DNA of 39,416 nucleotides from Ligilactobacillus agilis DSM 20509 (GCF_001436215.1 NZ_AYYP01000058.1:1-39416); one strand, 5' to 3'; counted from the stretch's first letter, positions 19,222 to 29,783 are shown. Numbers and translations: made by a program. Notes: a model not told the origin generated them from the letters alone.

Positions 19222-19506
19222 TTGAGTCGTAGTTTGAAAAAAGGACCTTTCGTCGACGAACACTTGATGAAAAAGGTTGAAGCACAAGCTGATAAGGAAA
19301 AGAAGTCCGTTATCAAGACATGGTCACGTCGTTCTACAATTTTCCCTAGCTTTATTGGTTACACAATCGCTGTTTATGATGGGCGGAAGCATGTGCCAGT
19401 TTACATCCAAGAAGACATGGTTGGCCACAAGTTAGGTGAATTTGTACCTACTCGTACTTTCCACGGACACGTAGCCGACGATAAGAAGACAGGCGTAAGA
19501 AAATAA
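19222..19506 (+). CDS. rpsS: 30S ribosomal protein S19
   Basis: S19 (94 aa) is in the 30S head and contacts the A-site tRNA region. [19 protein letters not shown] is the standard N-terminus, and [14 protein letters not shown] the standard C-terminal motif. The start is TTG at 19222, behind GAGGAGG. Confidence 0.97.
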   Translation: MSRSLKKGPFVDEHLMKKVEAQADKEKKSVIKTWSRRSTIFPSFIGYTIAVYDGRKHVPVYIQEDMVGHKLGEFVPTRTFHGHVADDKKTGVRK

Positions 19507-19521
19507 TAGGGAGGAAATCAC

Positions 19522-19869
19522 ATGGCTGAACAAGTAACATCAGCAAAGGCAACTGCCAAAACAGTTCGAATCCCTGCGCGTAAAGCACGTCTAGTGATCG
19601 ACCTTATTCGTGGCAAGAGTGTTGCCGACGCATTGGGAATTTTAAAATTCACACCACGTTCTGGTGCCCAATTAATCGAAAAAGTTTTAAAATCTGCAAT
19701 TGCTAACGCAGAAAACAATTTTGACTTAGATGTTGAAGATTTATATGTTAGCGAAGCTTTCGTGAACGAAGGACCAACATTGAAACGTTTCCGTCCTCGT
19801 GCTAAGGGTTCCGCTTCTCCAATCAACAAGCGTACAAGTCATATCACAGTAGTTGTATCTGTAAAATAA
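19522..19869 (+). CDS. rplV: 50S ribosomal protein L22
   Basis: L22 (115 aa) has a beta-hairpin that lines the exit tunnel at the macrolide-sensitive constriction. [19 protein letters not shown] and [20 protein letters not shown] are conserved; no insertion or deletion typical of macrolide resistance is visible in the loop. GGGAGG precedes the ATG; the gap to rpsC is 13 bases. Confidence 0.97.
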   Translation: MAEQVTSAKATAKTVRIPARKARLVIDLIRGKSVADALGILKFTPRSGAQLIEKVLKSAIANAENNFDLDVEDLYVSEAFVNEGPTLKRFRPRAKGSASPINKRTSHITVVVSVK

Positions 19870-19882
19870 GGAGGGATAACGC

Positions 19883-20524
19883 GTGGGTCAAAAAGTAAAT
19901 CCAACTGGATTACGTGTCGGAATCATTCGTGACTGGGATGCAAAATGGTATGCTGAAAAAGACTTTGCATCAAACTTGCACGAAGATTTACACATCCGTA
20001 ACTACATTGAAACAAAATTAGCCGACGCATCCGTTTCTACCGTAGAAATCGAACGTGCTGCAAAGCGGGTTAACATTTCTATCCACACAGCTAAGCCTGG
20101 GATGGTTATCGGTAAAGGCGGTTCTGAAGTAGAAAAACTTCGCGAAGAATTAAACAACTTAACAGGCAAGCGAGTACACATCAACATTGTGGAAATCAAG
20201 AAGCCTGATTTAGAAGCTAAATTAGTTGGTGAAAGCATTGCTCAACAATTGGAAAACCGTGTTGCTTTCCGTCGTGCTATGAAGCAAGCTATCCAACGCA
20301 CAATGCGTGCTGGCGCAAAGGGTATCAAGGTTCAAGTTGCTGGTCGTTTGAACGGGGCAGATATGTCACGGGTAGAACGTTTCTCAGAAGGAACTGTTCC
20401 TTTGCACACATTACGTGCTGATATTGATTATGCATGGGTTGAAGCTGCAACTACATACGGTAAATTAGGTGTTAAGGTCTGGATTTACCGTGGTGAAGTT
20501 TTACCTACAAAGAAAGAAAAATAA
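19883..20524 (+). CDS. rpsC: 30S ribosomal protein S3
   Basis: S3 (213 aa) forms part of the mRNA entry channel. [13 protein letters not shown] is the usual start and the KH domain motif VIGKGG is at 75-80; the C-terminal domain follows with [10 protein letters not shown]. The start is GTG at 19883 behind AAGGAGGG. Confidence 0.98.
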   Translation: MGQKVNPTGLRVGIIRDWDAKWYAEKDFASNLHEDLHIRNYIETKLADASVSTVEIERAAKRVNISIHTAKPGMVIGKGGSEVEKLREELNNLTGKRVHINIVEIKKPDLEAKLVGESIAQQLENRVAFRRAMKQAIQRTMRAGAKGIKVQVAGRLNGADMSRVERFSEGTVPLHTLRADIDYAWVEAATTYGKLGVKVWIYRGEVLPTKKEK

Positions 20525-20541
20525 AGGAGGGAAATTAACCT

Positions 20542-20976
20542 ATGTTAGTACCAAAACGTACAAAGCATCGTCGCGAATTCCGTGGTAAGATGCGTGGTGA
20601 AGCTAAAGGTGGCAAGGAAGTTACTTTTGGTAAATACGGTTTACAAGCTGTTGGTTCACACTGGATCACAAACCGTCAAATCGAAGCTGCTCGTATCGCG
20701 ATGACTCGCTACATGAAGCGTGGTGGGAAAGTTTGGATCAAGATTTTCCCTCACAAGTCATACACAGCTAAAGCTATTGGTGTTCGTATGGGTTCTGGGA
20801 AAGGTGCTCCTGAAGGTTGGGTAGCTCCTGTGAAGCGTGGCAAAGTTATGTTTGAAATCGATGGTGTTTCAGAAGAAGTTGCACGTGAAGCTTTACGTTT
20901 AGCTTCCCACAAGCTCCCAGTTAAGACTAAGTTCGTTAAACGTGAGGAAGTAGGTGGCGAATCAAATGAAGGCTAA
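20542..20976 (+). CDS. rplP: 50S ribosomal protein L16
   Basis: L16 (144 aa) helps organise the A-site tRNA on the 50S subunit. [17 protein letters not shown] and the KGAPEGWVA loop are diagnostic. AAAGGAGGG precedes the ATG. Its 3' end overlaps the rpmC start by 11 bases, so rpmC translation is probably coupled. Confidence 0.97.
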   Translation: MLVPKRTKHRREFRGKMRGEAKGGKEVTFGKYGLQAVGSHWITNRQIEAARIAMTRYMKRGGKVWIKIFPHKSYTAKAIGVRMGSGKGAPEGWVAPVKRGKVMFEIDGVSEEVAREALRLASHKLPVKTKFVKREEVGGESNEG

Positions 20977-21196
20977 TGAAATTCTTGAAAAGAAAGACAA
21001 GCAAGTCAGAGATGAAATCAAGACATTAAGTTCAACTGAATTGGTTGATCTTGAAAAGCAATTCAAAGAAGAATTATTCAACTTACGCTTCCAATTAGCT
21101 ACCGGTCAATTAGAAAATACCGCACGCTTAAATAAAGTACGGAAGAATATCGCTCGCATTAAAACTGCGTTGCGTCAAGCAGAATTAAACAAATAG
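20966..21196 (+). CDS. rpmC: 50S ribosomal protein L29
   Basis: L29 (76 aa) sits near the tunnel exit beside L23. The conserved core [20 protein letters not shown] is clear. The N-terminus carries about ten extra charged residues ([12 protein letters not shown]) before the usual helix, making it longer than the typical 65-70 aa. I chose ATG 20966, eight bases after AGGTGG; GTG 20954 in frame would add four residues and cannot be excluded. Confidence 0.93.
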   Translation: MKANEILEKKDKQVRDEIKTLSSTELVDLEKQFKEELFNLRFQLATGQLENTARLNKVRKNIARIKTALRQAELNK

Positions 21197-21215
21197 AATA
21201 CGAAAAGGAGGCTAA

Positions 21216-21488
<273 letters not shown>

Positions 21489-21554
21489 TTTGTATTTAAG
21501 ATAAATTGCAGTTGATTCGTATTCTTATCTAATAACGAAAGGAGGACACATACC

Positions 21555-21923
21555 GTGATCCAACAAGAAAGTCGTTTGAAAGTCGCTGATAACTCCGGTG
21601 CCCGTGAAATCTTAGTTATCAAGATTTTAGGTGGTTCTCGTGTGAAAACTGCTAATATCGGTGACATCATTGTTGCTACTGTTAAACAAGCAACACCAGG
21701 TGGCGTTGTCAAAAAGGGTGACGTTGTAAAAGCTGTTGTTGTTCGTACAAAATCTGGTGCACACCGTGCAGATGGTTCATACATCAAGTTTGATGAAAAT
21801 GCTGCTGTTATCATTGGTGAAGACAAATCACCAAAAGGTACACGTATCTTCGGACCAGTTGCTCGTGAATTGCGTGACGGAAACTTCATGAAGATTGTTT
21901 CCTTAGCACCTGAAGTATTATAA
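21555..21923 (+). CDS. rplN: 50S ribosomal protein L14
   Basis: L14 (122 aa) takes part in a bridge to the small subunit and binds the silencing factor Rsf[20 protein letters not shown] and the C-terminal [19 protein letters not shown] are typical. The start is GTG at 21555 behind AAAGGAGG. First gene of the classical spc segment, but no separate promoter is evident. Confidence 0.97.
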   Translation: MIQQESRLKVADNSGAREILVIKILGGSRVKTANIGDIIVATVKQATPGGVVKKGDVVKAVVVRTKSGAHRADGSYIKFDENAAVIIGEDKSPKGTRIFGPVARELRDGNFMKIVSLAPEVL

Positions 21924-21959
21924 TAACCATCTATCTGGCAAGGAGGTGCACAAAGAAAA

Positions 21960-22265
21960 ATGTTCGTTAAAAAGAATGATAAAGTTAAGGTAATTGCCGG
22001 TAAAGATAAGGGTAAGGAAGGCGTTATTGAAAAAGTTTTCCCTGCTAAGGACCGTGTAATTGTTAAAGGTGTCAACATCGTTAAGAAACACCAAAAGCCA
22101 ACTAACGCAAATCCTAACGGTGGGATTGTTGAAGTTGAAGCACCAATTCATGTTTCTAACGTGATGCTCATCGATCCTTCTAACAACGAAGCAACACGTG
22201 TTGGCTTTAAGGTAGAAGATGGTAAGAAAGTCCGTGTTTCTAAGAAGACAGGTAAAACACTTTAA
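21960..22265 (+). CDS. rplX: 50S ribosomal protein L24
   Basis: L24 (101 aa) is an assembly initiator carrying a KOW motif ([16 protein letters not shown]) in the first third, followed by the [10 protein letters not shown] segment. The ATG at 21960 is 13 bases after AGGAGG (21941-21946), unusually far compared with neighbours at 7-10, yet no better start exists in frame. Confidence 0.96.
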   Translation: MFVKKNDKVKVIAGKDKGKEGVIEKVFPAKDRVIVKGVNIVKKHQKPTNANPNGGIVEVEAPIHVSNVMLIDPSNNEATRVGFKVEDGKKVRVSKKTGKTL

Positions 22266-22294
22266 TTAGTTAAGGAAAGGAGGATACTTTCTTC

Positions 22295-22837
22295 ATGGTT
22301 AACCGTTTAAAAGAAAAATATGACAAGGAAATTGTCCCATCATTGATGGAAAAATTTAACTACTCATCAATCATGCAAGCACCTAAGGTTGAAAAGATTG
22401 TTCTTAACATGGGTGTTGGTGATGCTGTAAGCAACGCTAAGAATTTAGATGAAGCTGTTGACGAATTAACATTGATTGCTGGTCAAAAGCCAGTTATCAC
22501 TCGTGCTAAGAAGTCAATCGCCGGCTTCCGTTTACGTGAAGGGATGGCTATCGGTGCCAAGGTTACATTACGTGGCCAACGTATGTACGAATTCTTAGAT
22601 AAGTTAGTTTCAGTATCCTTACCACGTGTTCGTGACTTCCACGGTGTAAGCAAGCGCGCTTTCGATGGTCGTGGTAACTATACATTAGGTGTGAAGGAAC
22701 AATTAATCTTCCCTGAAATCGATTTTGATAATGTTAACAAAGTTCGTGGTTTAGATATCGTTATCGTTACAACTGCTAACACTGACGAAGAATCACGTGA
22801 ATTATTAACTCAACTTGGTATGCCATTCGCTAAATAA
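22295..22837 (+). CDS. rplE: 50S ribosomal protein L5
   Basis: L5 (180 aa, normal length) binds 5S rRNA and contacts the P-site tRNA. The motifs [28 protein letters not shown] and [14 protein letters not shown] are conserved. GGAAAGGAGG precedes the ATG, and rpsN follows 14 bases downstream. Confidence 0.98.
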   Translation: MVNRLKEKYDKEIVPSLMEKFNYSSIMQAPKVEKIVLNMGVGDAVSNAKNLDEAVDELTLIAGQKPVITRAKKSIAGFRLREGMAIGAKVTLRGQRMYEFLDKLVSVSLPRVRDFHGVSKRAFDGRGNYTLGVKEQLIFPEIDFDNVNKVRGLDIVIVTTANTDEESRELLTQLGMPFAK

Positions 22838-22851
22838 GGGGGCTTATAACA

Positions 22852-23037
22852 TTGGCTAAAAAATCACAAATTGCAAAGAATAAACGCCCAGCTAAGTTCT
22901 CAACTCAAGAATATTCACGTTGCGAACGCTGTGGTCGTCCACATTCTGTTTATCGTAAATTTAAGTTATGCCGTGTTTGCCTGCGCGATCTTGCTCACAA
23001 GGGTCAAATCCCTGGTATGAAGAAAGCTAGCTGGTAA
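22852..23037 (+). CDS. rpsN: 30S ribosomal protein S14, zinc-binding type Z
   Basis: S14 (61 aa) is the short, zinc-ribbon form: Cys24-x2-Cys27 and Cys40-x2-Cys43 are all present. Many Firmicutes also have a longer zinc-free S14 elsewhere for zinc starvation; none is in this window. The start is TTG at 22852 behind AAGGGGG. Confidence 0.96.
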   Translation: MAKKSQIAKNKRPAKFSTQEYSRCERCGRPHSVYRKFKLCRVCLRDLAHKGQIPGMKKASW

Positions 23038-23071
23038 ACCATAAAGACAAGGTAAAGGAGGCAAACAAAAC

Positions 23072-23470
23072 ATGGTCATGACTGATCCAATTGCAGACTT
23101 CTTGACACGTATTCGTAACGCCAACATGGCAAAGCACGAATCTGTAGAAGCACCTGCTTCAAAAATCAAGCGTGATATCGCTGAAATCCTTAAGAACGAA
23201 GGATTTATCCGCGATGTTGAATACATCGATGACGACAAGCAAGGCGTTATCCGCGTATTCTTGAAATATGGTAAGAACAATAAACGTGTAATCTCTGGTA
23301 TCCGTCGGATTTCCAAGCCAGGTTTACGTTCATACGTAAAAGCAGATGCAGTTCCTAAGGTTTTAAATGGTTTAGGTATTGCAATCATCTCAACATCTGA
23401 AGGTGTTGTAACAGACAAAGTGGCTCGCGCTAAGAAAATTGGTGGCGAAGTTATTGCTTACGTTTGGTAA
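23072..23470 (+). CDS. rpsH: 30S ribosomal protein S8
   Basis: S8 (132 aa) binds the central domain of 16S rRNA; in E. coli it also represses the spc operon. [20 protein letters not shown] and the C-terminal GGEVIAYVW are diagnostic. I start at ATG 23072, 10 bases after AAGGAGG; the inner ATG 23078 is too far from it. Confidence 0.97.
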   Translation: MVMTDPIADFLTRIRNANMAKHESVEAPASKIKRDIAEILKNEGFIRDVEYIDDDKQGVIRVFLKYGKNNKRVISGIRRISKPGLRSYVKADAVPKVLNGLGIAIISTSEGVVTDKVARAKKIGGEVIAYVW

Positions 23471-23501
23471 TATATAAAAACCATAAGGAGGTGTCCATCC
23501 A

Positions 23502-24038
23502 GTGAGTCGTATTGGTTACAAGGAAGTTGATTTACCAGCAGGCGTTGAAGTTAAGCAAGACGGTAACGTGGTTACTGTTAAGGGGCCTAAGGGTGAATTA
23601 ACTCGTGAATTTTCTGATAAGATTAAAATGAACATCAACGGTAACGTTGTTACTTTTGAACGTTCAGCAGAAGATAACAAGACTAAAGCATTACACGGTA
23701 CTACACGTGCTAACTTCCACAACATGGTTGTTGGTGTTACTGAAGGTTTCACTAAGGAACTTGAATTACGTGGGGTTGGTTACCGTGCGCAAATGAAGGG
23801 TACAACGTTAGTTCTTAACGTTGGTTACTCACACCCAGTAGAATTTGAAAAAGAAGATGGCATTGAATTTGCAACTCCATCTGCTACTCAAGTTACTGTT
23901 TCTGGGATTAACAAGGAAATCGTAGGGGACGTGGCTGCCCGCGTTCGTGCTACACGTGCACCAGAACCTTACAAAGGCAAAGGTATTCGCTATGTTGGTG
24001 AATTCGTTCGTCGTAAGGAAGGTAAGACTGGTAAATAA
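23502..24038 (+). CDS. rplF: 50S ribosomal protein L6
   Basis: L6 (178 aa) lies near the GTPase-factor site on the 50[18 protein letters not shown] and the C-terminal [14 protein letters not shown] signature are visible. The start is GTG at 23502 behind AAGGAGGTG. One of the longer gaps (44 bases) to rplR follows. Confidence 0.98.
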   Translation: MSRIGYKEVDLPAGVEVKQDGNVVTVKGPKGELTREFSDKIKMNINGNVVTFERSAEDNKTKALHGTTRANFHNMVVGVTEGFTKELELRGVGYRAQMKGTTLVLNVGYSHPVEFEKEDGIEFATPSATQVTVSGINKEIVGDVAARVRATRAPEPYKGKGIRYVGEFVRRKEGKTGK

Positions 24039-24082
24039 TAATGCAGCATAGGCTGTTCAAATAAATCTAAGAGGTGAAAAAA

Positions 24083-24439
24083 GTGATTTCAAAACCAGAC
24101 AAGAATAAGACACGTCAAAAACGTCATGCACGTGTCCGTGGTAAGATCTCTGGTACTGCTGAGTGCCCACGCTTAAATGTTTATCGTTCAAACAAAAACA
24201 TCTACGCTCAAGTTATTGATGACGTAGCGGGTGTGACGCTAGTTAGTGCCTCTACATTAGACAGTGAAGTTAGTGGCAACACCAAGACTGAACAAGCTGC
24301 TTCAGTTGGGGCTGTTGTTGCAAAGCGTGCTGTAGAAAAGGGTATCACTGAAGTTGTATTTGATCGTGGCGGATACCTATACCATGGTCGTGTTCAAGCT
24401 TTAGCTGAAGCTGCGCGCGAAAATGGCTTAGACTTTTAG
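24083..24439 (+). CDS. rplR: 50S ribosomal protein L18
   Basis: L18 (118 aa) carries 5S rRNA into the 50S subunit. [18 protein letters not shown] at the start and [24 protein letters not shown] at the end (split motif) are typical. I start at GTG 24083, eight bases after AAGAGG; an in-frame GTG at 24074 overlaps that ribosome binding site. Confidence 0.96.
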   Translation: MISKPDKNKTRQKRHARVRGKISGTAECPRLNVYRSNKNIYAQVIDDVAGVTLVSASTLDSEVSGNTKTEQAASVGAVVAKRAVEKGITEVVFDRGGYLYHGRVQALAEAARENGLDF

Positions 24440-24460
24440 GAAAAGGAGGAAATAACGATA

Positions 24461-24961
24461 ATGGCTTTTATTGATCCAGCTCAATTAGAATTAGAAGATC
24501 GCGTTGTAGCGATTAACCGCATCACTAAAGTTGTTAAAGGTGGACGTCGTCTTCGTTTTGCCGCTTTAGTAATTGTCGGTGACCACAACGGCCACGTAGG
24601 TTTTGGTACTGGTAAGGCTCAAGAAGTTCCAGAAGCTATCCGTAAGGCTGTTGAAGCTGCTCGTAAGAACTTAATCGAAGTTCCTATGGTCGGAACAACA
24701 CTTCCTCACGAAGTTGTCGGTCAATACAGTGGTAGTCGTATCATGTTGAAACCAGCTATTGCCGGTTCTGGAGTTGCTGCTGGTGGCGCGGTTCGTGCCG
24801 TTATGGAACTTGCAGGTGTTAGTGATGTTACAAGTAAATCATTAGGTTCCAACACACCAATCAACGTTGTACGTGCTACAATGGATGGTTTAGCAAACAT
24901 GAAGAGTGCTGAAGCAGTTGCTGCTTTACGTGGCGTTTCTGTTCAACACTTAGCAGAGTAA
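24461..24961 (+). CDS. rpsE: 30S ribosomal protein S5
   Basis: S5 (166 aa) has a double-stranded RNA-binding fold and acts in decoding fidelity and mRNA unwinding. The spectinomycin loop region [18 protein letters not shown]-type sequence is intact here ([11 protein letters not shown]). The [18 protein letters not shown] segment is conserved. AAAAGGAGG precedes the ATG. Confidence 0.98.
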   Translation: MAFIDPAQLELEDRVVAINRITKVVKGGRRLRFAALVIVGDHNGHVGFGTGKAQEVPEAIRKAVEAARKNLIEVPMVGTTLPHEVVGQYSGSRIMLKPAIAGSGVAAGGAVRAVMELAGVSDVTSKSLGSNTPINVVRATMDGLANMKSAEAVAALRGVSVQHLAE

Positions 24962-24974
24962 GGAGGACATATTC

Positions 24975-25157
24975 ATGGCTAACTTAAAAGTTACATTAGT
25001 TCGTTCTGTCATTGGACGTCCTCAAAACCAACGTGAAATTGTTAAAGGTTTAGGCCTTGGCAAGGTAAATAGCTCAGTTGTTGTTCCTGACAACGCAGCT
25101 ATGCGTGGTGTGATCAGAAAAATCAATCATTTAGTGGACGTTGAATTGGCTAAATAG
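24975..25157 (+). CDS. rpmD: 50S ribosomal protein L30
   Basis: L30 (60 aa, normal length) is a small 50S protein with the typical pattern [13 protein letters not shown] followed by [17 protein letters not shown], overlapping the end of rpsE, serves the ATG at 24975. Confidence 0.96.
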   Translation: MANLKVTLVRSVIGRPQNQREIVKGLGLGKVNSSVVVPDNAAMRGVIRKINHLVDVELAK

Positions 25158-25192
25158 TCAATATTTAGTTTAATAAGGAGGTGCCAACCCTA

Positions 25193-25627
25193 ATGAAATT
25201 ACATGAATTACATGCAGCGGAAGGCTCACGTCACGTACGCAATCGTGTCGGTCGTGGTACTTCATCCGGTAACGGTAAAACTGCAGGTCGTGGTCAAAAA
25301 GGTCAAAAGGCTCGTAGCAAAGTGCGTGTAGGTTTTGAAGGGGGACAAATGCCTTTGTTCCGTCGTATGCCTAAGCGCGGTTTCAAGAACATTAACCGTA
25401 AAGACTACGCAATCGTAAACTTAGAAACTTTAAACAAATTTGAAGACGGTGCAGAAGTAACACCAGCATTGTTGGTTGAATCTGGCCTAATCAAAGATGA
25501 AAAAGATGGTATCAAGGTTTTAGGTAACGGTGAATTGAAGAAGAAGTTAACTGTTAAGGCTAACAAATTCTCTGCATCTGCTAAAGCAGCCATCGAAGCA
25601 GCAGGCGGTCAAGCTGAGGTGATTTAA
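25193..25627 (+). CDS. rplO: 50S ribosomal protein L15
   Basis: L15 (144 aa) is a late 50S assembly protein. [20 protein letters not shown] and the Gly/Lys-rich [19 protein letters not shown] segment are typical. I start at ATG 25193, behind AAGGAGG; GTG 25181 in frame lies inside that ribosome binding site. secY begins 3 bases after the stop. Confidence 0.97.
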   Translation: MKLHELHAAEGSRHVRNRVGRGTSSGNGKTAGRGQKGQKARSKVRVGFEGGQMPLFRRMPKRGFKNINRKDYAIVNLETLNKFEDGAEVTPALLVESGLIKDEKDGIKVLGNGELKKKLTVKANKFSASAKAAIEAAGGQAEVI

Positions 25628-25629
25628 GC

Positions 25630-26922
25630 ATGCTTAAAACAATGAAGAACGCCTTGGCTGTAAAAGAGATTAGAAATAAAATCCTATTTACCCTTGGTGT
25701 CTTGATTGTATTTCGTTTAGGCACTTATATCACTGTCCCTGGGATCAACGCACAGGCTCTGTCTAGCGTTGCGTCTTCAGGGTTAATTAGTATCTTGAAC
25801 ACTTTTAGTGGTGGTGGTTTAACTAACTATTCCATCCTCGCAATGGGGGTTTCTCCTTATATTACCGCCCAAATCGTGGTCCAATTATTACAAATGGATA
25901 TTGTTCCGCGCTTTGTGGAATGGAGTAAGCAAGGGGAAGTTGGACGCCGGAAGTTAAACCAAGTGACTAGGTACTTAACAATTGTGCTAGCGTTTGTACA
26001 ATCAATTGGGATTACTGCTGGGTTTAATGCTTTGAGTAGCTTGAACCTGGTGACTAATCCAGGAATTAAAACATATATCAGTATTGGCATTATCCTTACT
26101 GGTGGAACCATGTTTACCACTTGGTTAGGTGATATGATTACTGAACGGGGCTTAGGTAACGGAATTTCCATGATTATCATGGCCGGGATTTTAGCCCGCA
26201 TCCCAACGGGTATTTACCAAATTTACACTGAACAATTTGGTAGTGCTTCACAGATTTGGCAACCAATCTTGTATGTTGTGATCCTTATCTTGGTAATCTT
26301 GATTATTGTGACCTTTGTAACTTATGTACAACAAGCAAATTATAAGATTCCTATTCAATATACAAGACGCCTGGCTGGGGCATCAGAAAATTCATACTTA
26401 CCACTAAAGGTTAATGTTGCGGGGGTTATTCCAGTCATCTTTGCCAGCTCCTTTATTGCCACGCCGCAAACAATCTTGTTGGCATTCACGGCAAACCACT
26501 CTGAGGACACCTGGTACCAAGTGATGACTAATATTTTCTCAACTTCAACGGTTGCGGGAATGACCCTTTACACAGTGCTGATTGTCTTATTTACTTTCTT
26601 CTATGCTTTCGTGCAAGTTAACCCTGAAAAATTATCAGAAAACTTGCAAAAGCAGGGAAGCTACATTCCTTCTGTTTGGCCAGGACTAGAAACGCAAAAG
26701 TATGTGTCACGCTTACTGATTCGTTTAAGTTCTGTCGGCTCACTCTTCTTAGGCTTAGTTTCACTAATTCCGTTAGTTGCTTCCGCCGTTTGGGGCTTGG
26801 ACGAATCTATCGGACTTGGAGGAACCAGTCTGTTGATTGTGGTCGGGGTTACATTGGAAACAATGCGCCAATTAGAAGGTATGATGATGAAACGCGAATA
26901 CGTTGGTTTCATCCGCGAATAA
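25630..26922 (+). CDS. secY: Protein translocase channel subunit SecY
   Basis: SecY (430 aa) is the ten-helix membrane channel for secreted and membrane proteins. The first helix (KILFTLGVLIVFRLGTYITVPG), the plug region, the cytoplasmic loop with RRLAGASENSYLPLKVN, and the C-terminal loop with GTSLLIVVGVTLE are visible. The ATG follows a GAGGTG motif inside rplO, only 3 bases after its stop, so the genes are coupled. adk does not follow directly: a terminator and an unrelated transporter gene intervene. Confidence 0.98.
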   Translation: MLKTMKNALAVKEIRNKILFTLGVLIVFRLGTYITVPGINAQALSSVASSGLISILNTFSGGGLTNYSILAMGVSPYITAQIVVQLLQMDIVPRFVEWSKQGEVGRRKLNQVTRYLTIVLAFVQSIGITAGFNALSSLNLVTNPGIKTYISIGIILTGGTMFTTWLGDMITERGLGNGISMIIMAGILARIPTGIYQIYTEQFGSASQIWQPILYVVILILVILIIVTFVTYVQQANYKIPIQYTRRLAGASENSYLPLKVNVAGVIPVIFASSFIATPQTILLAFTANHSEDTWYQVMTNIFSTSTVAGMTLYTVLIVLFTFFYAFVQVNPEKLSENLQKQGSYIPSVWPGLETQKYVSRLLIRLSSVGSLFLGLVSLIPLVASAVWGLDESIGLGGTSLLIVVGVTLETMRQLEGMMMKREYVGFIRE

Positions 26923-26932
26923 TAGTTACGCC

Positions 26933-26969
26933 AAAAAAGATTAGTCTAAATTAAGGCTAATCTTTTTTT
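26933..26969 (+). terminator. Terminator of the S10-spc operon after secY
   Basis: A stem of about 15 bp (26933-26947 with 26954-26968, one G-U pair) ends in seven Ts (26963-26969). It ends the roughly 10.7-kb rpsJ-secY unit. Confidence 0.9.
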
Positions 26970-27048
26970 GATTTAATAAATGAACATGTTGCGGGTAAAA
27001 TAGGCTAAAATAGAAAAGTTGAGTTAATTATTAGGAAAGGGTGAGGAT

Positions 27049-27978
27049 GTGAATAATAAGCACATTATGAAAGGAATCACGATTGCTGCGATTGCCTCAG
27101 CAATTTGGGGGATTTCCGGAACAACGATTCAATTTATTTCTCAAAATCAAAACCTACCAGTAGCGTGGTATCTATCGGTTAGGACTTTAGGGGCAGGTAC
27201 AATCCTCTTGCTCATCAGCTTGCTGTTATATCGCAAGCAAACCTTTGCGATTTTCAAAGATAAAACGGCGCTAGCCTGGTTGCTGGCCTATGCGACTTTA
27301 GGGTTGATGGCTAACCTGTTAACCTTTTATTTAGCTATTCAAACAGGAAATGCGTCAACTGCGACCGTTTTACAGTACTTGAGTCCACTCTTTATCGTTA
27401 TCGGGGCTTTAGTCTTTAAACGGCAGACCCCTATGAAAACAGACTTAATTGCTTTCATTATCTCCCTTTTAGGGGTGGTGCTAGTGATTACTAAGGGGGA
27501 TTTTACCCAGTTAGCCATTTCAGTGGAATCCTTGCTGTGGGGAATTGGTTCCGGGATAACCGCGGCCTTTTACATTGTTTTACCCCGGCCATTAGCTAAG
27601 GATTATTCTCCGATTATTACCTTGGGGTGGGGAACTTTTATTGCCGGGATTTTATTTAACCTCTATAATCCTGTCTGGGTCGGCGGGCCTAAATTAACCT
27701 TGCCAATCATTTTGTCGGTATCAACGGTCATCATTTTTGGGACGATTATTCCCTTTGCCCTCTTACTTTACAGTGCGCGCTTTGCACCGTCAGATGTCAT
27801 CGGGATTATGGATGCCTTGCAACCCGTAACGACCACGATTTTAAGTGTAATTTTCCTGAAATTAAGCATTAACGTTATGGAAGTTATCGGCATCTGCTTG
27901 GTAATTATAGCGATTTATGTCTTGCAGCGGGGGAGAAGAAACCTCGAAGCGGTAAATTACCGGGAGGCAGATTTTTAA
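27049..27978 (+). CDS. EamA/DMT-family transporter
   Basis: This 309-aa inner-membrane protein has about ten hydrophobic helices and the twofold EamA repeat of the drug/metabolite transporter superfamily. Repeat 1 carries IASAIWGISGTTIQ and NASTATVLQYLSPLFIVIGAL; repeat 2 carries SGITAAFYIVLPRPLAK and IMDALQPVTTTILSVIFL. Substrate cannot be told from sequence; relatives export amino acids or other small metabolites. The start is GTG at 27049, 8 bases after AAAGG; an ATG at 27067 is also in frame. It stands alone between two terminators and splits secY from adk. Confidence 0.88.
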   Translation: MNNKHIMKGITIAAIASAIWGISGTTIQFISQNQNLPVAWYLSVRTLGAGTILLLISLLLYRKQTFAIFKDKTALAWLLAYATLGLMANLLTFYLAIQTGNASTATVLQYLSPLFIVIGALVFKRQTPMKTDLIAFIISLLGVVLVITKGDFTQLAISVESLLWGIGSGITAAFYIVLPRPLAKDYSPIITLGWGTFIAGILFNLYNPVWVGGPKLTLPIILSVSTVIIFGTIIPFALLLYSARFAPSDVIGIMDALQPVTTTILSVIFLKLSINVMEVIGICLVIIAIYVLQRGRRNLEAVNYREADF

Positions 27979-27991
27979 TGGGGAATGTTAG

Positions 27992-28025
27992 AAAAGATTA
28001 GCCAATCTTAGGGCTAGTCTTTTTT
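27992..28025 (+). terminator. Terminator after the EamA transporter gene
   Basis: AAAAGATTAGCC (27992-28003) pairs with GGCTAGTCTTTT (28012-28023), with one G-U pair and an 8-base loop, and runs into Ts. It strongly resembles the terminator after secY (26933-26969) in stem sequence. Confidence 0.88.
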
Positions 28026-28042
28026 ATTTGCTGTAAAACAGG

Positions 28043-28048
28043 TATAAT
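28043..28048 (+). promoter_or_regulatory. -10 element upstream of adk
   Basis: TATAAT at 28043-28048 lies 35 bases before the adk start, just downstream of a terminator. The only -35 candidate at 17 bases is the T-run of that terminator, so the promoter is weakly supported except for the -10. Confidence 0.5.
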
Positions 28049-28059
28049 ATGAAGTGTAA

Positions 28060-28740
<681 letters not shown>

Positions 28741-28746
28741 GATATT

Positions 28747-28777
28747 AGGCATTCAGGCATTGCTTGAATGCTTTTTT
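28747..28777 (+). terminator. Terminator after adk
   Basis: AGGCATTCA (28747-28755) pairs with TGAATGCTT (28765-28773), with a 9-base loop and six Ts (28772-28777). It separates adk from the infA operon. Confidence 0.87.
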
Positions 28778-28827
28778 ATTAGCCAAAATGATTTTCAGAA
28801 AAAAACTAATTTACTCTGAAAAATAAC

Positions 28828-28856
28828 TTGCAATGAGATAGGCCTTGTGATAAGAT
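28828..28856 (+). promoter_or_regulatory. Promoter of the infA-rplQ (alpha) operon
   Basis: TTGCAA (28828-28833) and TAAGAT (28851-28856) are 17 bases apart, with TG one base before the -10. The predicted start near 28863 leaves a leader of about 137 bases. Confidence 0.75.
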
Positions 28857-28862
28857 AATTTA

Positions 28863-28983
28863 GGTTTATCTTTTCAATAGGCTTAGTTTGCCCTTGAAAA
28901 GGGTTAAGCTAACTTGCGGAAAAAGGTGGGACTCCAAAAAAAGCTTCTCACAATTTTCGTGTAAAGTTTTAAAACCATTTTTT
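28863..28983 (+). promoter_or_regulatory. Structured infA leader RNA
   Basis: Hairpin A: outer stem GCTTA (28881-28885) with TAAGC (28905-28909), and inner stem CCCTT (28891-28895) with AAGGG (28899-28903) closed by GAA. Hairpin B: GTGGGA (28926-28931) with TCTCAC (28946-28951), one G-U pair. Neither is followed by a T-run. The leader is long for a 72-aa product and is a candidate ribosomal-operon control element; I do not recognise a named family. Confidence 0.45.
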
Positions 28984-28999
28984 AAGGAGGTACTTTTGC

Positions 29000-29218
29000 G
29001 TGGCGAAAGATGATGTGATTGAAATTGAGGGTACTATCAAAGAAACGTTGCCAAATGCGATGTTTAAAGTTGAACTCGAAAACGGACATGAGATCTTAGC
29101 ACATGTTTCCGGTAAAATTCGGATGCACTATATTCGTATCTTGCCAGGTGATAAAGTAACGGTTGAAATGTCCCCTTACGATTTGACTAAGGGTCGCATT
29201 ACCTATCGCTTTAAATAG
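29000..29218 (+). CDS. infA: Translation initiation factor IF-1
   Basis: IF-1 (72 aa, normal length) is an OB-fold protein that occupies the A site during initiation. [22 protein letters not shown] and [18 protein letters not shown] are diagnostic. The start is GTG at 29000, 9 bases after AAGGAGG. First gene of the alpha segment. Confidence 0.97.
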   Translation: MAKDDVIEIEGTIKETLPNAMFKVELENGHEILAHVSGKIRMHYIRILPGDKVTVEMSPYDLTKGRITYRFK

Positions 29219-29252
29219 ATTGTACTTCAACACTATATAGGAGGTATAATTC

Positions 29253-29366
29253 ATGAAAGTAAGACCATCAGTTAAACCAATGTGCGAACACTGCAAAGTA
29301 ATCAAGCGTAAAGGTCGCGTTATGGTTATTTGCGATAACCCAAAGCACAAACAACGTCAAGGATAA
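29253..29366 (+). CDS. rpmJ: 50S ribosomal protein L36
   Basis: L36 (37 aa) is the smallest ribosomal protein and completes the 50S subunit. It begins [14 protein letters not shown] and ends KHKQRQG. The zinc ribbon ligands Cys11, Cys14, Cys27 and His32 are all present, so it is the zinc-containing form, in line with the zinc S14 in this cluster. ATAGGAGG precedes the ATG at 29253; it lies 34 bases after infA and 25 bases before rpsM. Confidence 0.96.
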   Translation: MKVRPSVKPMCEHCKVIKRKGRVMVICDNPKHKQRQG

Positions 29367-29391
29367 TAATTAAACAGGAGGTGTAATTGTA

Positions 29392-29757
29392 ATGGCTCGT
29401 ATCGCAGGTGTCGATTTACCACGTAACAAGCGTATCGTAATCGGTTTAACTTATATTTACGGAATCGGTAACACAACAGCTAAGAAGATTTTAGCTGCAG
29501 CAGAAGTTTCTGAAGATGTTCGCGTTCGCGACTTAACAGCAGATCAAGAAGACAAGATCCGTGCTGAAGTAGACAAGGTTAAGGTTGAAGGTGACTTACG
29601 TCGTGAAGTTTCCTTAAACATTAAGCGTCTTTCAGAAATCGGCTCATACCGAGGCATGCGTCACCGTCGTCATTTACCAGTTCGTGGTCAAAATACCAAG
29701 AACAATGCGCGGACACGCAAAGGCCCAGCAATTTCAATTGCCGGTAAGAAGAAATAA
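29392..29757 (+). CDS. rpsM: 30S ribosomal protein S13
   Basis: S13 (121 aa, normal length) lies at the top of the 30S head and contacts the P-site tRNA and L5. [21 protein letters not shown] and [25 protein letters not shown] (in two parts) are diagnostic. AACAGGAGG precedes the ATG. Confidence 0.97.
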   Translation: MARIAGVDLPRNKRIVIGLTYIYGIGNTTAKKILAAAEVSEDVRVRDLTADQEDKIRAEVDKVKVEGDLRREVSLNIKRLSEIGSYRGMRHRRHLPVRGQNTKNNARTRKGPAISIAGKKK

Positions 29758-29783
29758 TTTAACAAAAGGAGGTTAGCTATTTC

